Source: Roseiarcus sp963783175
GTDB taxonomy: Bacteria > Pseudomonadota > Alphaproteobacteria > Rhizobiales > Beijerinckiaceae
Assembly: GCA_963783175.1 (NCBI GenBank)
Contig: CAWANG010000024.1
Span: 1-64,000 of the forward strand
DNA length: 64,000 nt
Direction of reading: 5' to 3'
Every line of letters begins with the position of its first letter. The first letter of the stretch is position 1. A program made the translations under genes and the position numbers. Under the pieces are notes generated by a model, which worked only from the letters and a program-made list of their open reading frames with translations, ran no database searches and had not been told where the DNA came from. Below, piece by piece: positions 46,389-54,636 of this stretch.

Positions 46389-47309
46389 ATGGACGACACC
46401 GCCTTTGCGGCCAGGCTCGCCGAATCCGGGGCCGCAATCGAGCGGGAGCTCGACATTTTGCTCGGGGCCGAACCGAGACCTGGCGAGCCGGGGCGGCCGG
46501 AGCGCCTGATCGAAGCGATGCGCTATGCGACGCTCGGCGGCGGCAAAAGGCTCAGGCCCTTCCTCACGGTTGAAACGGCGCGGGCGCTCGGACGCCAGGA
46601 CGAGGGTCCCCGCCGCGCCGGCGCGGCGATCGAATGCGTTCACGCGTACTCGTTGATTCACGACGATCTCCCGTCGATGGACGACGACGACCTGAGGCGC
46701 GGGCGCCCGACGACCCATCGCGCCTTCGGCGAAGCAACGGCAATTCTCGCCGGCGACGCACTGCAGGCGCTGGCGTTTGAGATCCTGGCCGATCCGGCGA
46801 CCGACTCGATCGCCGAAGTGCGCGCGGCCCTCTGCGCCGGCCTCGCGCGCGCCATCGGTCTCGCCGGCATGGTCGGCGGCCAGATGTTGGACATCGACGC
46901 CGAACGATCGACGGCGCCGCTGTCGGTCAAGGAGATCGCGCGGCTGCAGGCGATGAAGACCGGGGCGCTTCTGAGGTTCAGCGTCGAGGCGGGGTCGAGG
47001 CTCGCTGGCGCCGGCGCGAAGGCGAGCGCGGGGCTCTCGGCCTATGGTCGGGCGATCGGCGCCGCGTTTCAGATCGCGGACGACATCCTCGACGCCGAAG
47101 GCGACGCCGTGACGCTCGGCAAGCGCGCCGGCAAGGACGCCGGGCGCAACAAGGCGACGCTGGTCGGCGCGCTGGGAATCGAGGGCGCGCGCCGCGAGCT
47201 CGCCCGCCTTGTGGACGAGGCTTTGTCGGCGGTCGACGCCGCCGGAGTCGGCGCCGCGGGCGACGTATTGCGGGCGACCGCACGCTTCGTCGCCACGCGC
47301 AGGAAGTGA
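46389..47309 (+). CDS. ispA: Polyprenyl diphosphate synthase (farnesyl/geranyl type)
   Basis: 306 residues: GGGKRLRPFL, first Asp-rich motif LIHDDLPSMDDDDLRRG, MVGGQMLDI, and second Asp-rich motif FQIADDILDAEGD. Short-chain length fits farnesyl diphosphate synthase. The residues before the first DD motif (AYSLIHDD) are small/medium, consistent with a C15 to C20 product. 14 bases after hslO, the probable last gene of the operon. Confidence 0.9.
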   Translation: MDDTAFAARLAESGAAIERELDILLGAEPRPGEPGRPERLIEAMRYATLGGGKRLRPFLTVETARALGRQDEGPRRAGAAIECVHAYSLIHDDLPSMDDDDLRRGRPTTHRAFGEATAILAGDALQALAFEILADPATDSIAEVRAALCAGLARAIGLAGMVGGQMLDIDAERSTAPLSVKEIARLQAMKTGALLRFSVEAGSRLAGAGAKASAGLSAYGRAIGAAFQIADDILDAEGDAVTLGKRAGKDAGRNKATLVGALGIEGARRELARLVDEALSAVDAAGVGAAGDVLRATARFVATRRK

Positions 47310-47407
47310 GCGCGAGGCGGCTAGAAGTTGGAGCCTAGAACTTGGTGGAAAAGGGCCGCATAAACGAAGTCGGACCGGGGCAAATACGCCAGCTCCGGCC
47401 CGAACTT

Positions 47408-47680
47408 TCAGAGGGAACCGCGTCCGCCTTCGGTTAAGGCTTTTGGTCCGGGTGACCACTCTGACATCGTCATATTCGCACGTCGCAGCCTGGGCGTATT
47501 GACGTAGATCAACGCGGCCGAGTTGGCGCGTCAGCTTCCACTCGCGCGCCATCCGCTGCGCCTCGGCGATCCGAGCGGGGGCGGCCGGATAAGGTCTTCG
47601 CCCTGCGCGCTCGTAACGCACGCGCAGGCGGCGCGGGCGCGCGTCATCGGCCGCCCTGTCTGAGAAACGCGCTGGGCTGC
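47408..47680 (-). pseudogene. 3' fragment of an unidentified (possibly Sel1-type) gene
   Basis: On the minus strand a coherent coding tail reads ARIAEAQRMAREWK, then GRVDLRQYAQAATCEYDD and RVVTRTK. A one-base slip at AAAA (coding strand, near 47445) would allow a natural ending ALTEGGRGSL at 47408. IAEAQRMAREW resembles the end of some Sel1-repeat proteins. No start or repeat region is visible upstream, so this is a remnant; identity is tentative. Confidence 0.35.
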
Positions 47681-47758
47681 TCCCGGGCGGCCCCCGCGTC
47701 CTCTTCAGGCTTCTCTCGCCCGTGCGGTGCGCGGTTCATGGACTTGGCGCGTTAGAGC

Positions 47759-47935
47759 TTAGCGGGGAGGGCTCAGGGCTATTTGTTCGAGCGCGATCCA
47801 GAGAGCGAGCGCCGCTGTAGCAAGGCCAAGCGCAAGGTACCAAGTCGGACTGCCAGTGTACCCGTGATAGGCGACGGCCAAGCCAAGAATAAGTATGGCC
47901 CATGGTTTCCACCTCTTCCACCACTCGTTCCACAT
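47759..47935 (-). CDS. Small membrane protein
   Basis: 58 residues from ATG 47935, with GAGGG about 9 bases upstream; ATG 47944 is also in frame. A Trp-rich basic start (MWNEWWKRWKPW) followed by two hydrophobic stretches (AILILGLAVAYHGY; WYLALGLATAALALWIAL) suggests two membrane helices with the N-terminus inside. No family recognised. It lies alone between ispA and the response regulator. Confidence 0.5.
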   Translation of the reverse strand: MWNEWWKRWKPWAILILGLAVAYHGYTGSPTWYLALGLATAALALWIALEQIALSPPR

Positions 47936-48203
47936 CCTTGGCATCCCTCGGTCAGAGTTTTGAATAGCTCTCGCGCACTTTTATCCGTCGCTGCAGCCGA
48001 GCCGGGAGCCATCGGCTTGAGGATCTGGTGACGCGGTTCGGACAGGACGCGGCGCTGCCGGGCGTTCTCATGGCGCTGGTCTGCCTTTCCCTCACCCTAC
48101 CTTTCCTCGCGGGACGCGTCCCGATAGCCGGTAGTAAACGCTAGACGTCATAAGCACCTCCGGGTCGCCGAGACAAGCTTCTAGTAGAAGCGCCGCGCCC
48201 CTA

Positions 48204-48881
48204 TCATCCCGCCGGCGTCTCCTCGTCTACGCCTACCGCATAGCCGAGGCCGCGCGCGGTCTTGATGATGTCGACGCCGAGCTTCTTGCGCAACCGGCCG
48301 ATGAACACTTCGATCGTATTCGAGTCGCGATCGAAATCCTGCTCGTACAGGTGCTCGACGATCTCGCTGCGCGAGATGACGCGCCCAGCGTGGTGCATGA
48401 GATAGGACAAGAGCCGGTATTCATGGCTCGTGAGCTTGATTGCCTGGTCGTTGACCGTGACGCGGCCGGCGCGCGCGTCGAGCCTGACCGGCCCGACCGT
48501 AAGGTCGCTCGACGCGCGGCCGGCGGCGCGGCGCATCAGCGCCCTCAGGCGCGCCAGCACCTCCTCCATATGGAACGGCTTGGCGACATAATCGTCGGCG
48601 CCTGCGTCGATGCCCTGGACCTTGTCGCTCCACCGGTCGCGGGCGGTCAGGATCAAGACCGGCATCGTGCGGCCGGCCTTGCGCCAAGCCTCGAGAACCG
48701 CGACGCCGTCGCGTTTGGGCAGGCCGATGTCGAGCACGACCGCGTCGTAGGGCTCGGTGTCGCCGCGAAACCAGCCCTCTTCGCCATCGAAAGCGCGGTC
48801 GACCGCGTAGCCCGCGGCCTCGAGCGCGGCGGAGACCTGGCGATTGAGATCGCGATCGTCTTCGACAACCAAAAGTCGCAT
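48204..48881 (-). CDS. OmpR/PhoP-family response regulator
   Basis: 225 residues. Receiver domain: LLVVEDDRDL, phospho-Asp in VVLDIGLPKRDG, LTARD and DYVAKPFHMEE (conserved Lys). The winged-helix domain ends with IEVFIGRLRKKLG and KTARGLGYAV. This subgroup (QseB/FeuP-like) usually has a kinase gene next to it; here the downstream 400 bases have none, and upstream is a PepSY protein in the same direction (38-base gap). Either the kinase is encoded elsewhere or it was deleted. Confidence 0.88.
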   Translation of the reverse strand: MRLLVVEDDRDLNRQVSAALEAAGYAVDRAFDGEEGWFRGDTEPYDAVVLDIGLPKRDGVAVLEAWRKAGRTMPVLILTARDRWSDKVQGIDAGADDYVAKPFHMEEVLARLRALMRRAAGRASSDLTVGPVRLDARAGRVTVNDQAIKLTSHEYRLLSYLMHHAGRVISRSEIVEHLYEQDFDRDSNTIEVFIGRLRKKLGVDIIKTARGLGYAVGVDEETPAG

Positions 48882-48919
48882 GCGCTCCTTCGTCTCCCTG
48901 ATGGTTTTGTTTGCCGCGA

Positions 48920-49369
48920 TCAGTTCTTGACCTGCGGTTCGTGCGGGTCGTGCGTCTCGTGCAATTCGTGCGGCTCGCGCGCCGGGCGGACAACAACTTT
49001 ACCCGTCGTCGCCTCCATCTCGACATGGACGAGATGCCCGTCGCGATGCAGGAGCGTGATCTCGTAGATGAAATCATCCCCGGTATGACAGAGCCGCGCC
49101 GACAGCGCCTCGGCCTTGCGTTGCGCGGCGGCGAATTTGAGCGCGGCGAACGGCTCGATCAGATGGCGGGACTTGACCTCATCGCGTGTCTCAGCGGCGT
49201 TGAGGCAGACGGGCTTCGGCGCGACGGCGCGCGGCGGCTCCGGCTCGGCGGCGTTGGCCGAGGCGGACGCCATGACGGCGCACCAGGCCGCGGCGCGGCA
49301 AACCATGGCGAGCGCGGCCATGACAATGAAAGCCTCTGCTATTTGAACGCTGCCCGACCATGTTCGCAT
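48920..49369 (-). CDS. PepSY-domain exported protein
   Basis: 149 residues. Hydrophobic N-terminus ending SASANA-AEPEPP is a plausible Sec signal; the start may instead be the ATG at 49321. The C-terminal half, IYEITLLHRDGHLVHVEM then ATTGKVVV, is a PepSY motif. The tail is rich in His-Glu-Pro (HELHETHDPHEP), a possible metal-binding stretch. Upstream of and co-directional with the response regulator, a common pairing for envelope-stress two-component systems. Confidence 0.75.
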   Translation of the reverse strand: MRTWSGSVQIAEAFIVMAALAMVCRAAAWCAVMASASANAAEPEPPRAVAPKPVCLNAAETRDEVKSRHLIEPFAALKFAAAQRKAEALSARLCHTGDDFIYEITLLHRDGHLVHVEMEATTGKVVVRPAREPHELHETHDPHEPQVKN

Positions 49370-49502
49370 TGCCGGCTGAATGCAATGTGAATGGTCGAGA
49401 TGCGCCTTCGGCGCTCCGCGAAGCGCGAGGGGGTGGATGAACTTGGCGGTGGTCGCCGCGGAAGCGATTGAAGCGCCGCGCGTTCTGGCGCATGAAGCCG
49501 CG

Positions 49503-50264
49503 ATGACCTCAGCCTTGGGCCGCTCGCTTCGATTACTGGCGCTTGTCGCGGCGCTCGCCCCGCCGACCGTTCCGGCGCGGGCGCTGGTCGGCGCGGTTCC
49601 GGACGGCCGCTTTGCCGACCGGGTGGCGATGGTGCTGACCCGCGGCGGCGACAGAGCCGGTTTCTGCTCGGCGCTGGTGCTGAGCCCGCGCATCCTTCTC
49701 ACCGCCGCCCATTGCTTGAGGCGCGTAAGCGACATGGCGGTCCACTATCGCGACCCGACGGGGGCGGCCGTCATCATTCCGGTCGACGCGGCGCTCGCCC
49801 ATCCCGGCTACCGCGCCGACGCCGTTCAGGCTCGCGTCGAATTGATCGACGTCGCGCTAATCCGCGCCGCGCGGCCGCTCGACCCGCGCTTCGCCGCCGC
49901 AGCGATCGGCGACGGCGAACCGCCGCCGATCGGGGCGCGGGCGATCGTGTCGGGCTATGGCGCCGCGCGCGAGGGCGACTGGTCGTCGGGCGGCGTCTTG
50001 CGCAGCGTGACCCTCGCGGTTCGAGAGCCTGCCTCGACCGTCCTTATCTGGGCCGCCGATCCCGGCGGGCGGGAGGCCGGCGCCTGCAACGGCGATTCCG
50101 GCGCGCCGATCTGGTCGGCCGACGGATCGACCGCGATCGCGATCGTCGCCTGGGCCCAGGCCCCCCATGGCCGCGGCTGCGGCGGCCTCACCCAAGGCCC
50201 CCTGCTGGCGCCGCTCAAGGGCTGGATCGAGGAGACCGAGGAGAGGCTCGAAAACGCCCGGTAG
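49503..50264 (+). CDS. Trypsin-like serine protease
   Basis: 253 residues from ATG 49503. Signal peptide MTSALGRSLRLLALVAAL...ARA, then S1-family triad: LLTAAHCL (His), ELIDVALIR (Asp) and CNGDSGAPIW (Ser). Cys pairs FCSA/AHC and AGAC/GRGC can form the usual disulfides. Probably periplasmic or secreted. It diverges from the PepSY gene and precedes the palindrome array; no inhibitor gene is next to it. A longer in-frame start upstream is possible but less signal-like. Confidence 0.85.
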   Translation: MTSALGRSLRLLALVAALAPPTVPARALVGAVPDGRFADRVAMVLTRGGDRAGFCSALVLSPRILLTAAHCLRRVSDMAVHYRDPTGAAVIIPVDAALAHPGYRADAVQARVELIDVALIRAARPLDPRFAAAAIGDGEPPPIGARAIVSGYGAAREGDWSSGGVLRSVTLAVREPASTVLIWAADPGGREAGACNGDSGAPIWSADGSTAIAIVAWAQAPHGRGCGGLTQGPLLAPLKGWIEETEERLENAR

Positions 50265-50390
50265 AGGAATTTGCGCTTGGGAGAACTTGCAACCTCATTC
50301 AGAGGTGCCCCGCGAAGCTGGTCCCTCTAAGGATGATCCAGGCAGCGGCCTCGCGCGGTCCGAACTCGCCCCGGCTCCGGGCCGTTCATG

Positions 50391-50405
50391 GGTGGTACTA
50401 CCTAA
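50391..50405. promoter_or_regulatory. Operator-like palindrome copy A
   Basis: GGTGGTACTACCTAA, a one-mismatch copy of the perfect palindrome at 50431. Farthest from the LuxR-type gene. Confidence 0.5.
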
Positions 50406-50430
50406 TAGACATGAGGTGCACTTCAGCTCG

Positions 50431-50446
50431 TAGGTAGTACTACCTA
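50431..50446. promoter_or_regulatory. Operator-like palindrome copy B (perfect)
   Basis: TAGGTAGTACTACCTA is a perfect 16-base inverted repeat, the best of four copies. Size and symmetry are like lux-box operators bound by LuxR-type dimers. Confidence 0.6.
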
Positions 50447-50482
50447 ATTACCGCGATGGGCCCGGCCGGTTCTGCTTTTTTA

Positions 50483-50499
50483 TAGGTGGTATCACGCAA
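50483..50499. promoter_or_regulatory. Operator-like palindrome copy C (degenerate)
   Basis: TAGGTGGTATCACGCAA keeps the left arm but has a weaker right arm. Preceded by a T-rich run. Confidence 0.4.
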
Positions 50500-50578
50500 T
50501 CGGCCGCGCCTCGGGGCCGCGCAGGGCCTCTGATTGGACGCCAATCCGAAGCGCCAGCCGGATGGCTCGTTTCATTTA

Positions 50579-50595
50579 TAGGTAGTACTACTCAA
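50579..50595. promoter_or_regulatory. Operator-like palindrome copy D
   Basis: TAGGTAGTACTACTCAA lies about 80 bases before the start of the LuxR-type gene, where a promoter-proximal operator is expected; one right-arm base differs from copy B. Confidence 0.55.
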
Positions 50596-50671
50596 GTTTC
50601 CTTTACCCTCAGCTACATCAGGCAGAGTGTAAAAATCGACCCGAGTCCGCCTCGCGCCGGAAGGGGGATGC

Positions 50672-51259
50672 GTGAAACAAGACTCGGAAGCCTTCGATGT
50701 GCTGCGATTTTACACCGAATTGCAGCAAAGATCGTCGGTCGCGGCGTGCTCAGCGCTATTCAAGAACGCGGTAGCGCGGTTTGGCATGGTCGCCTTCGCC
50801 TGCGGCGAACTCAATATCGCCGACCGCGATCGAAGCGTGCTGTTCATCACTGAATGGCAAGCGGCGCCTGAACGTGACTGGAGCCGGGCCCTCGTTGTTC
50901 ACGTCGCCCGCGGAAGCACGCGTTACGGGATCGTTACGATGATCGGCCCCGGCGAGCCGCTCGACGAATTCCAGCGCGACTGTCTCTGCCTGATCAGCGA
51001 ATGTCTCTTAAGCCGCATACGAGCGTTGCGGGAGAACCTCGAAGACGGCATGCTGCCGGCTGGCCTGAGCCGGCGGGAAGTCGAAACGGCGCGCCTGGTC
51101 GCGATGGGCTACTCCGACCCCGAAATCGCCGCCATATTGGGGATTTCCCGATCCACCGCCCGTAGACATGTCGACGCCGGACGAAGGCGCCTGAACGCCA
51201 GGAATCGCGCCCATTTGGCGGCGCTCAGCGTGTCGTTGGGGATCGCCACGCTAGCCTGA
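50672..51259 (+). CDS. LuxR-type transcriptional regulator, short N-terminal domain
   Basis: 195 residues from GTG 50672 (GGGGG shortly upstream). The C-terminal GerE/LuxR helix-turn-helix is clear: LSRREVETARLVAMGYSDPEIAAILGISRSTARRHVDAGRRRL (quoted in blocks; LSRREVETARLVAMGYSDPE then ISRSTARRHVDAGRRRL). The N-terminal part starts like an autoinducer-binding domain (VLRFYTELQQ; ARFGMVAFACG) but the family's central part is missing, so the ligand pocket is reduced. No luxI-type synthase in the window. Four operator-like palindromes upstream suggest self-regulation. Confidence 0.82.
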   Translation: MKQDSEAFDVLRFYTELQQRSSVAACSALFKNAVARFGMVAFACGELNIADRDRSVLFITEWQAAPERDWSRALVVHVARGSTRYGIVTMIGPGEPLDEFQRDCLCLISECLLSRIRALRENLEDGMLPAGLSRREVETARLVAMGYSDPEIAAILGISRSTARRHVDAGRRRLNARNRAHLAALSVSLGIATLA

Positions 51260-51290
51260 GCCGGCCGAATTCTTCCGCAAATTTGCTATT

Positions 51291-53198
51291 TCAGCGCGGT
51301 CCCGGCGCCCGCGCCTCGAGCGCGGCGGCGATCTCGTCCAGCGCCGTCGGGTCCTCGATCGTCGCCGGGGTCGACCAGGCGTCCTGGTCGGCGATCTTCT
51401 TCATCGTCCCGCGCAAGATCTTGCCCGAGCGGGTCTTCGGCAGGCGCGCCACGACGACCGCCATCTTGAACGCCGCCACCGGACCGATCCTGTCGCGCAC
51501 CAGCTTGACCACCTCCTTCTCGATCTCCCCCGGCGGCCGATTGACGCCTGACTTCAACACCAGGAACCCGCAGGGTTGTTCGCCCTTGATCTCGTCCTTG
51601 ACGCCGAGCACGGCGCATTCGGCGACATCGGGGTGCGAAGCGACGACCTCCTCCATGCCTCCGGTCGACAACCGATGACCGGCGACGTTGATGATGTCGT
51701 CGGTCCGGCCGAGGATCGTGAGATACCCGTCCTCGTCGATGAACCCGGCGTCGGCCGTCTTGTAGTATCCGGGGAACTCCTTGAGGTAGCTTTCGCGCAT
51801 GCGATCGTCCTGGCGGTAGAGCGTCGGCAGGCAGCCGGGCGGCAACGGCAGCTTTATGACGATCGAGCCCATCGCGCCCGCCGGCAGCGGCTTCGCTGCC
51901 TCGTCGACGACATGGACTTCGTAGCCAGGCATCGGCACGGTTGGCGAACCGAGCTTGATCGGCAGCATCCCCAGGCCGACCGGATTGGCGGCGATCGCCC
52001 AGCCGGTCTCCGTCTGCCACCAGTGGTCGACAACCGGCACCCCCAAAACCTTCTCGGCCCAGGCGACGGTGTCCGGATCGGCGCGCTCGCCGGCGAGGAA
52101 CAGCGTGCGCATCGACGTGATGTCGTAATTCTCGAGAAGTTTCGCCTGTGGGTCTTCCTTGCGCACCGCGCGCAAAGCGGTCGGGGCGGTGAAAAAAGCC
52201 GCCACTTTATAGTCCTGGATGACGCGCCAGAACGCGCCCGCGTCCGGCGTGCCGATCGGCTTGCCCTCGTAAAGGACGCTGGCGCAGCCGTGCAGCAGCG
52301 GCCCATAGACGATGTAGGAATGGCCGACCACCCAGCCGATGTCGGAGCCGGCCCAATAGGTCTCGCCGGCCTTGACGTCATAGATCGCCGACATCGACCA
52401 TTTGAGCGCGACCAGATAGCCGCCGATGTCGCGCACGACGCCCTTCGGCACGCCCGTGGTGCCGGAGGTATAGAGGACATAGAGCGGATCGGTCGCGGCG
52501 AGATCGGCGCACGGCGCCCGTTTTCCTGCTGCCTTCGCCGCGACGACCAGCGTCGCCCAGTCGCGGTCTCGGGCCTTGTTCATGGCGGCCTCGATTTGCG
52601 GCCGCTGATAGACGACGCACGTCGCCGGCTTGTGCCTGGCGAGGCCGATGGCGAGATCAAGCAGCGGCTTATATTCGACGATCCGGCCGGGCTCGACGCC
52701 GCAGCTTGCGGTCAGGACGACTTTCGGCTCGGCGTCGTCGATGCGCGTCGCCAGCTCCTTGGCGGCGAAGCCGCCGAACACCACCGAATGCACCGCCCCG
52801 ATGCGCGCGCATGCGAGCATGGCGACGATCGCCTCCGGAATCATCGGCATGTAGATCAGCACCCGGTCGCCCGCCGCGACGCCGAGATCCTCGAGTACCG
52901 CGCCGAGCGTCGCCGTCTCGTCGAGGAGCTCGCGGTAGGTGATCGTGCGCTTGGTCGCCGCAACGGGGCTGTCGTAGTAAAGCGCGGCCTGATCGCCGCG
53001 GCCAGCCTCGACGTGCCGGTCGAGCGCATTGAAGCAGGCGTTGCACCGGGCGTCGGGGAACCACTGGCCGTAGACGCCGGCTTCGGGGTCGAAAATCCGG
53101 TCCGGCCGTTTGATCCAAGCGATCTCGCCCGCGGCCTCGCCCCAGAAGGCTTGCGGATCGGCGCGCCAGCGATCATAGGTTTGCCGATAGCCGCTCAT
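51291..53198 (-). CDS. prpE: Propionyl-CoA synthetase
   Basis: 635-residue AMP-forming acyl-CoA synthetase. YVLYTSGTTGVPKGVVRD (P-loop), WVVGHSYIVYGPL, DHWWQTETGWAI, GRTDDIINVAGHRLSTG and the C-terminal KTRSGKILR with the acetylatable Lys. The YVLYTSGTTGVPKGVVRD and GGYLVALKWSM blocks favour PrpE over acetyl-CoA synthetase. ATG 53198 has GGGAG upstream. No prpBCD beside it, so propionate is probably taken through methylmalonyl-CoA elsewhere (inference). Confidence 0.88.
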   Translation of the reverse strand: MSGYRQTYDRWRADPQAFWGEAAGEIAWIKRPDRIFDPEAGVYGQWFPDARCNACFNALDRHVEAGRGDQAALYYDSPVAATKRTITYRELLDETATLGAVLEDLGVAAGDRVLIYMPMIPEAIVAMLACARIGAVHSVVFGGFAAKELATRIDDAEPKVVLTASCGVEPGRIVEYKPLLDLAIGLARHKPATCVVYQRPQIEAAMNKARDRDWATLVVAAKAAGKRAPCADLAATDPLYVLYTSGTTGVPKGVVRDIGGYLVALKWSMSAIYDVKAGETYWAGSDIGWVVGHSYIVYGPLLHGCASVLYEGKPIGTPDAGAFWRVIQDYKVAAFFTAPTALRAVRKEDPQAKLLENYDITSMRTLFLAGERADPDTVAWAEKVLGVPVVDHWWQTETGWAIAANPVGLGMLPIKLGSPTVPMPGYEVHVVDEAAKPLPAGAMGSIVIKLPLPPGCLPTLYRQDDRMRESYLKEFPGYYKTADAGFIDEDGYLTILGRTDDIINVAGHRLSTGGMEEVVASHPDVAECAVLGVKDEIKGEQPCGFLVLKSGVNRPPGEIEKEVVKLVRDRIGPVAAFKMAVVVARLPKTRSGKILRGTMKKIADQDAWSTPATIEDPTALDEIAAALEARAPGPR

Positions 53199-53311
53199 TG
53201 TTTCGCTCCCATCGCCGCTGCTGTCGCGCCTAGCGCGACCGATAGCAACGCCGGCGCCGGAAGACCATGCGCCTATGAGCCGCACGGAGCCAGAATTCGA
53301 GGGTAAGGGTG

Positions 53312-54063
53312 ATGTCGGGGGAAATGCAATTCTACCTGGTGGCGGTTCCGGCTGTCATCCTGCTCGGCCTGTCGAAAGGCGGGTTTTCGGGCTTGAGTTC
53401 GCTGTCGATGCCGATGTTGTCGCTGGTCGCCTCGCCGGTCAGGGCGGCGGCAATCGTGCTGCCGATCCTCATCGTTCAGGACTGGGTGAGCGTCTGGGCC
53501 TTCCGCCGCGACTTTTCGTCGCGGAACCTCGTTATCCTCGTTCCGTCGTCGATTATCGGCGTCACGATGGGCGGCCTTCTTGCGTCCCGCGTCAGCGAGG
53601 ATGCGGTGCGGCTCGCGCTTGGCGTGATCTCAATCGCATTTGTCGCCTACATGCTGATCCGCGACCGGCTTGGCCGCGCTCCGGTCGAAAGGCCGGGCGT
53701 TCCGAGCGGAGTCCTCTGGGGCTCGCTCTCAGGGTTCACCAGCTTCATCAGCCATGCCGGCTCCCCGCCGTTCCAGCTCTATGTGATGCCGCAATATTTG
53801 AAGCCGCGGGTGTTTGCCGGGACCGGGACGATGTTCTTCGCCGCCGTCAACCTGTTCAAAATCCCGCCCTACTTTCTGCTCGGCCAGTTTAGCCGCCAGA
53901 ACCTAGCCGCCTCCGCCGGCCTCATCCCGGTCGCGGTCCTGTCGACCTTTGCCGGGCGCTGGTGCGGCGGGTGTCCGCCGACCGGTTCTATGCCGTCATT
54001 CTCGCGCTCACCTTCGTCATCGGGGTTAAATTGACCTATGACGCCGTTCAGGCCCTCCTCTAG
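53312..54063 (+). CDS. TSUP-family sulfite/sulfonate-type permease (frameshift)
   Basis: Reconstructed about 250 residues with eight hydrophobic segments; LLGLSKGGFSGL and LWGSLSGFTSFISHAGSPPFQ are the two TauE/SafE (DUF81) repeats. The frame is lost at GGG 53954-53956; adding one G gives FAGALVRRVSADRFYAV and ALTFVIGVKLTYDAVQALL to the stop at 54063, the expected last helix. Unrepaired it ends at 54034. ATG 53324 is another start. Exported sulfur or organic anion unknown. Confidence 0.8.
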
Positions 54064-54123
54064 GAGCCAGTTGGTGGGCCATAACGCATACTCGTCCCGA
54101 AACCCAATTCGAAACGGTCGCCG

Positions 54124-54564
54124 ATGAACGCCGTCAAGCCGGTCGCCGCCCACGGGCGCATCGCCGAGCAAGTCCCCGCCTTCGCGGCGATTGGCGTCCT
54201 TGGTTTTGTCGTCGACGCCGGGATCACCTTCCTCTGCGCCAGATACCTTGGCCTCTCGCCGGAGCTCGCCCGGCCGCCGGGTTTTATCATCGCCACGATC
54301 TTCAATTACATCCTCAACCGGTCGATCACCTTCCGTCATGCGCGAGCCCCGCTCGCCCGCTCCTTCATCCGCTATGCGCTAGTCGCCTCGGTAGGCGTTG
54401 CGGTCAATTACGCCGTCTATTCCGCCTGCGTCGCTCTCGCGCCCATCGCCGGGATCGCCGTGACTCCGGCCATCCTGCCGCTGTTCGTCGCCGTCGGCAG
54501 CGGGTTCGCGATGGCCGTCACCTTTGCCGGGTTCCGGTTCTTCGCCTTTCGTCCCCGTGGGTGA
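54124..54564 (+). CDS. GtrA-like membrane protein
   Basis: 146 residues with four hydrophobic helices: FAAIGVLGFVVDAGITFLC, FIIATIFNYILNRSITF (family-typical NY...NR.TF), YALVASVGVAVNYAVY and the last FAMAVTFAGFRFFAFRP. GtrA proteins flip or transfer polyprenyl-linked sugars in the inner membrane. No glycosyltransferase partner next to it. Confidence 0.85.
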   Translation: MNAVKPVAAHGRIAEQVPAFAAIGVLGFVVDAGITFLCARYLGLSPELARPPGFIIATIFNYILNRSITFRHARAPLARSFIRYALVASVGVAVNYAVYSACVALAPIAGIAVTPAILPLFVAVGSGFAMAVTFAGFRFFAFRPRG

Positions 54565-54636
54565 TCATTTTCCCTCACCCAAATCGCGCGCGGGCGCGCT
54601 ATGCTTGCGCTGAAGCGCCGTGGAGTTCCGCCCGAA

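Noticed and set aside
51576..53306. 576-codon plus-strand ORF opposite prpE
   Set aside because: Antisense shadow; prpE has complete ligase motifs on the other strand.
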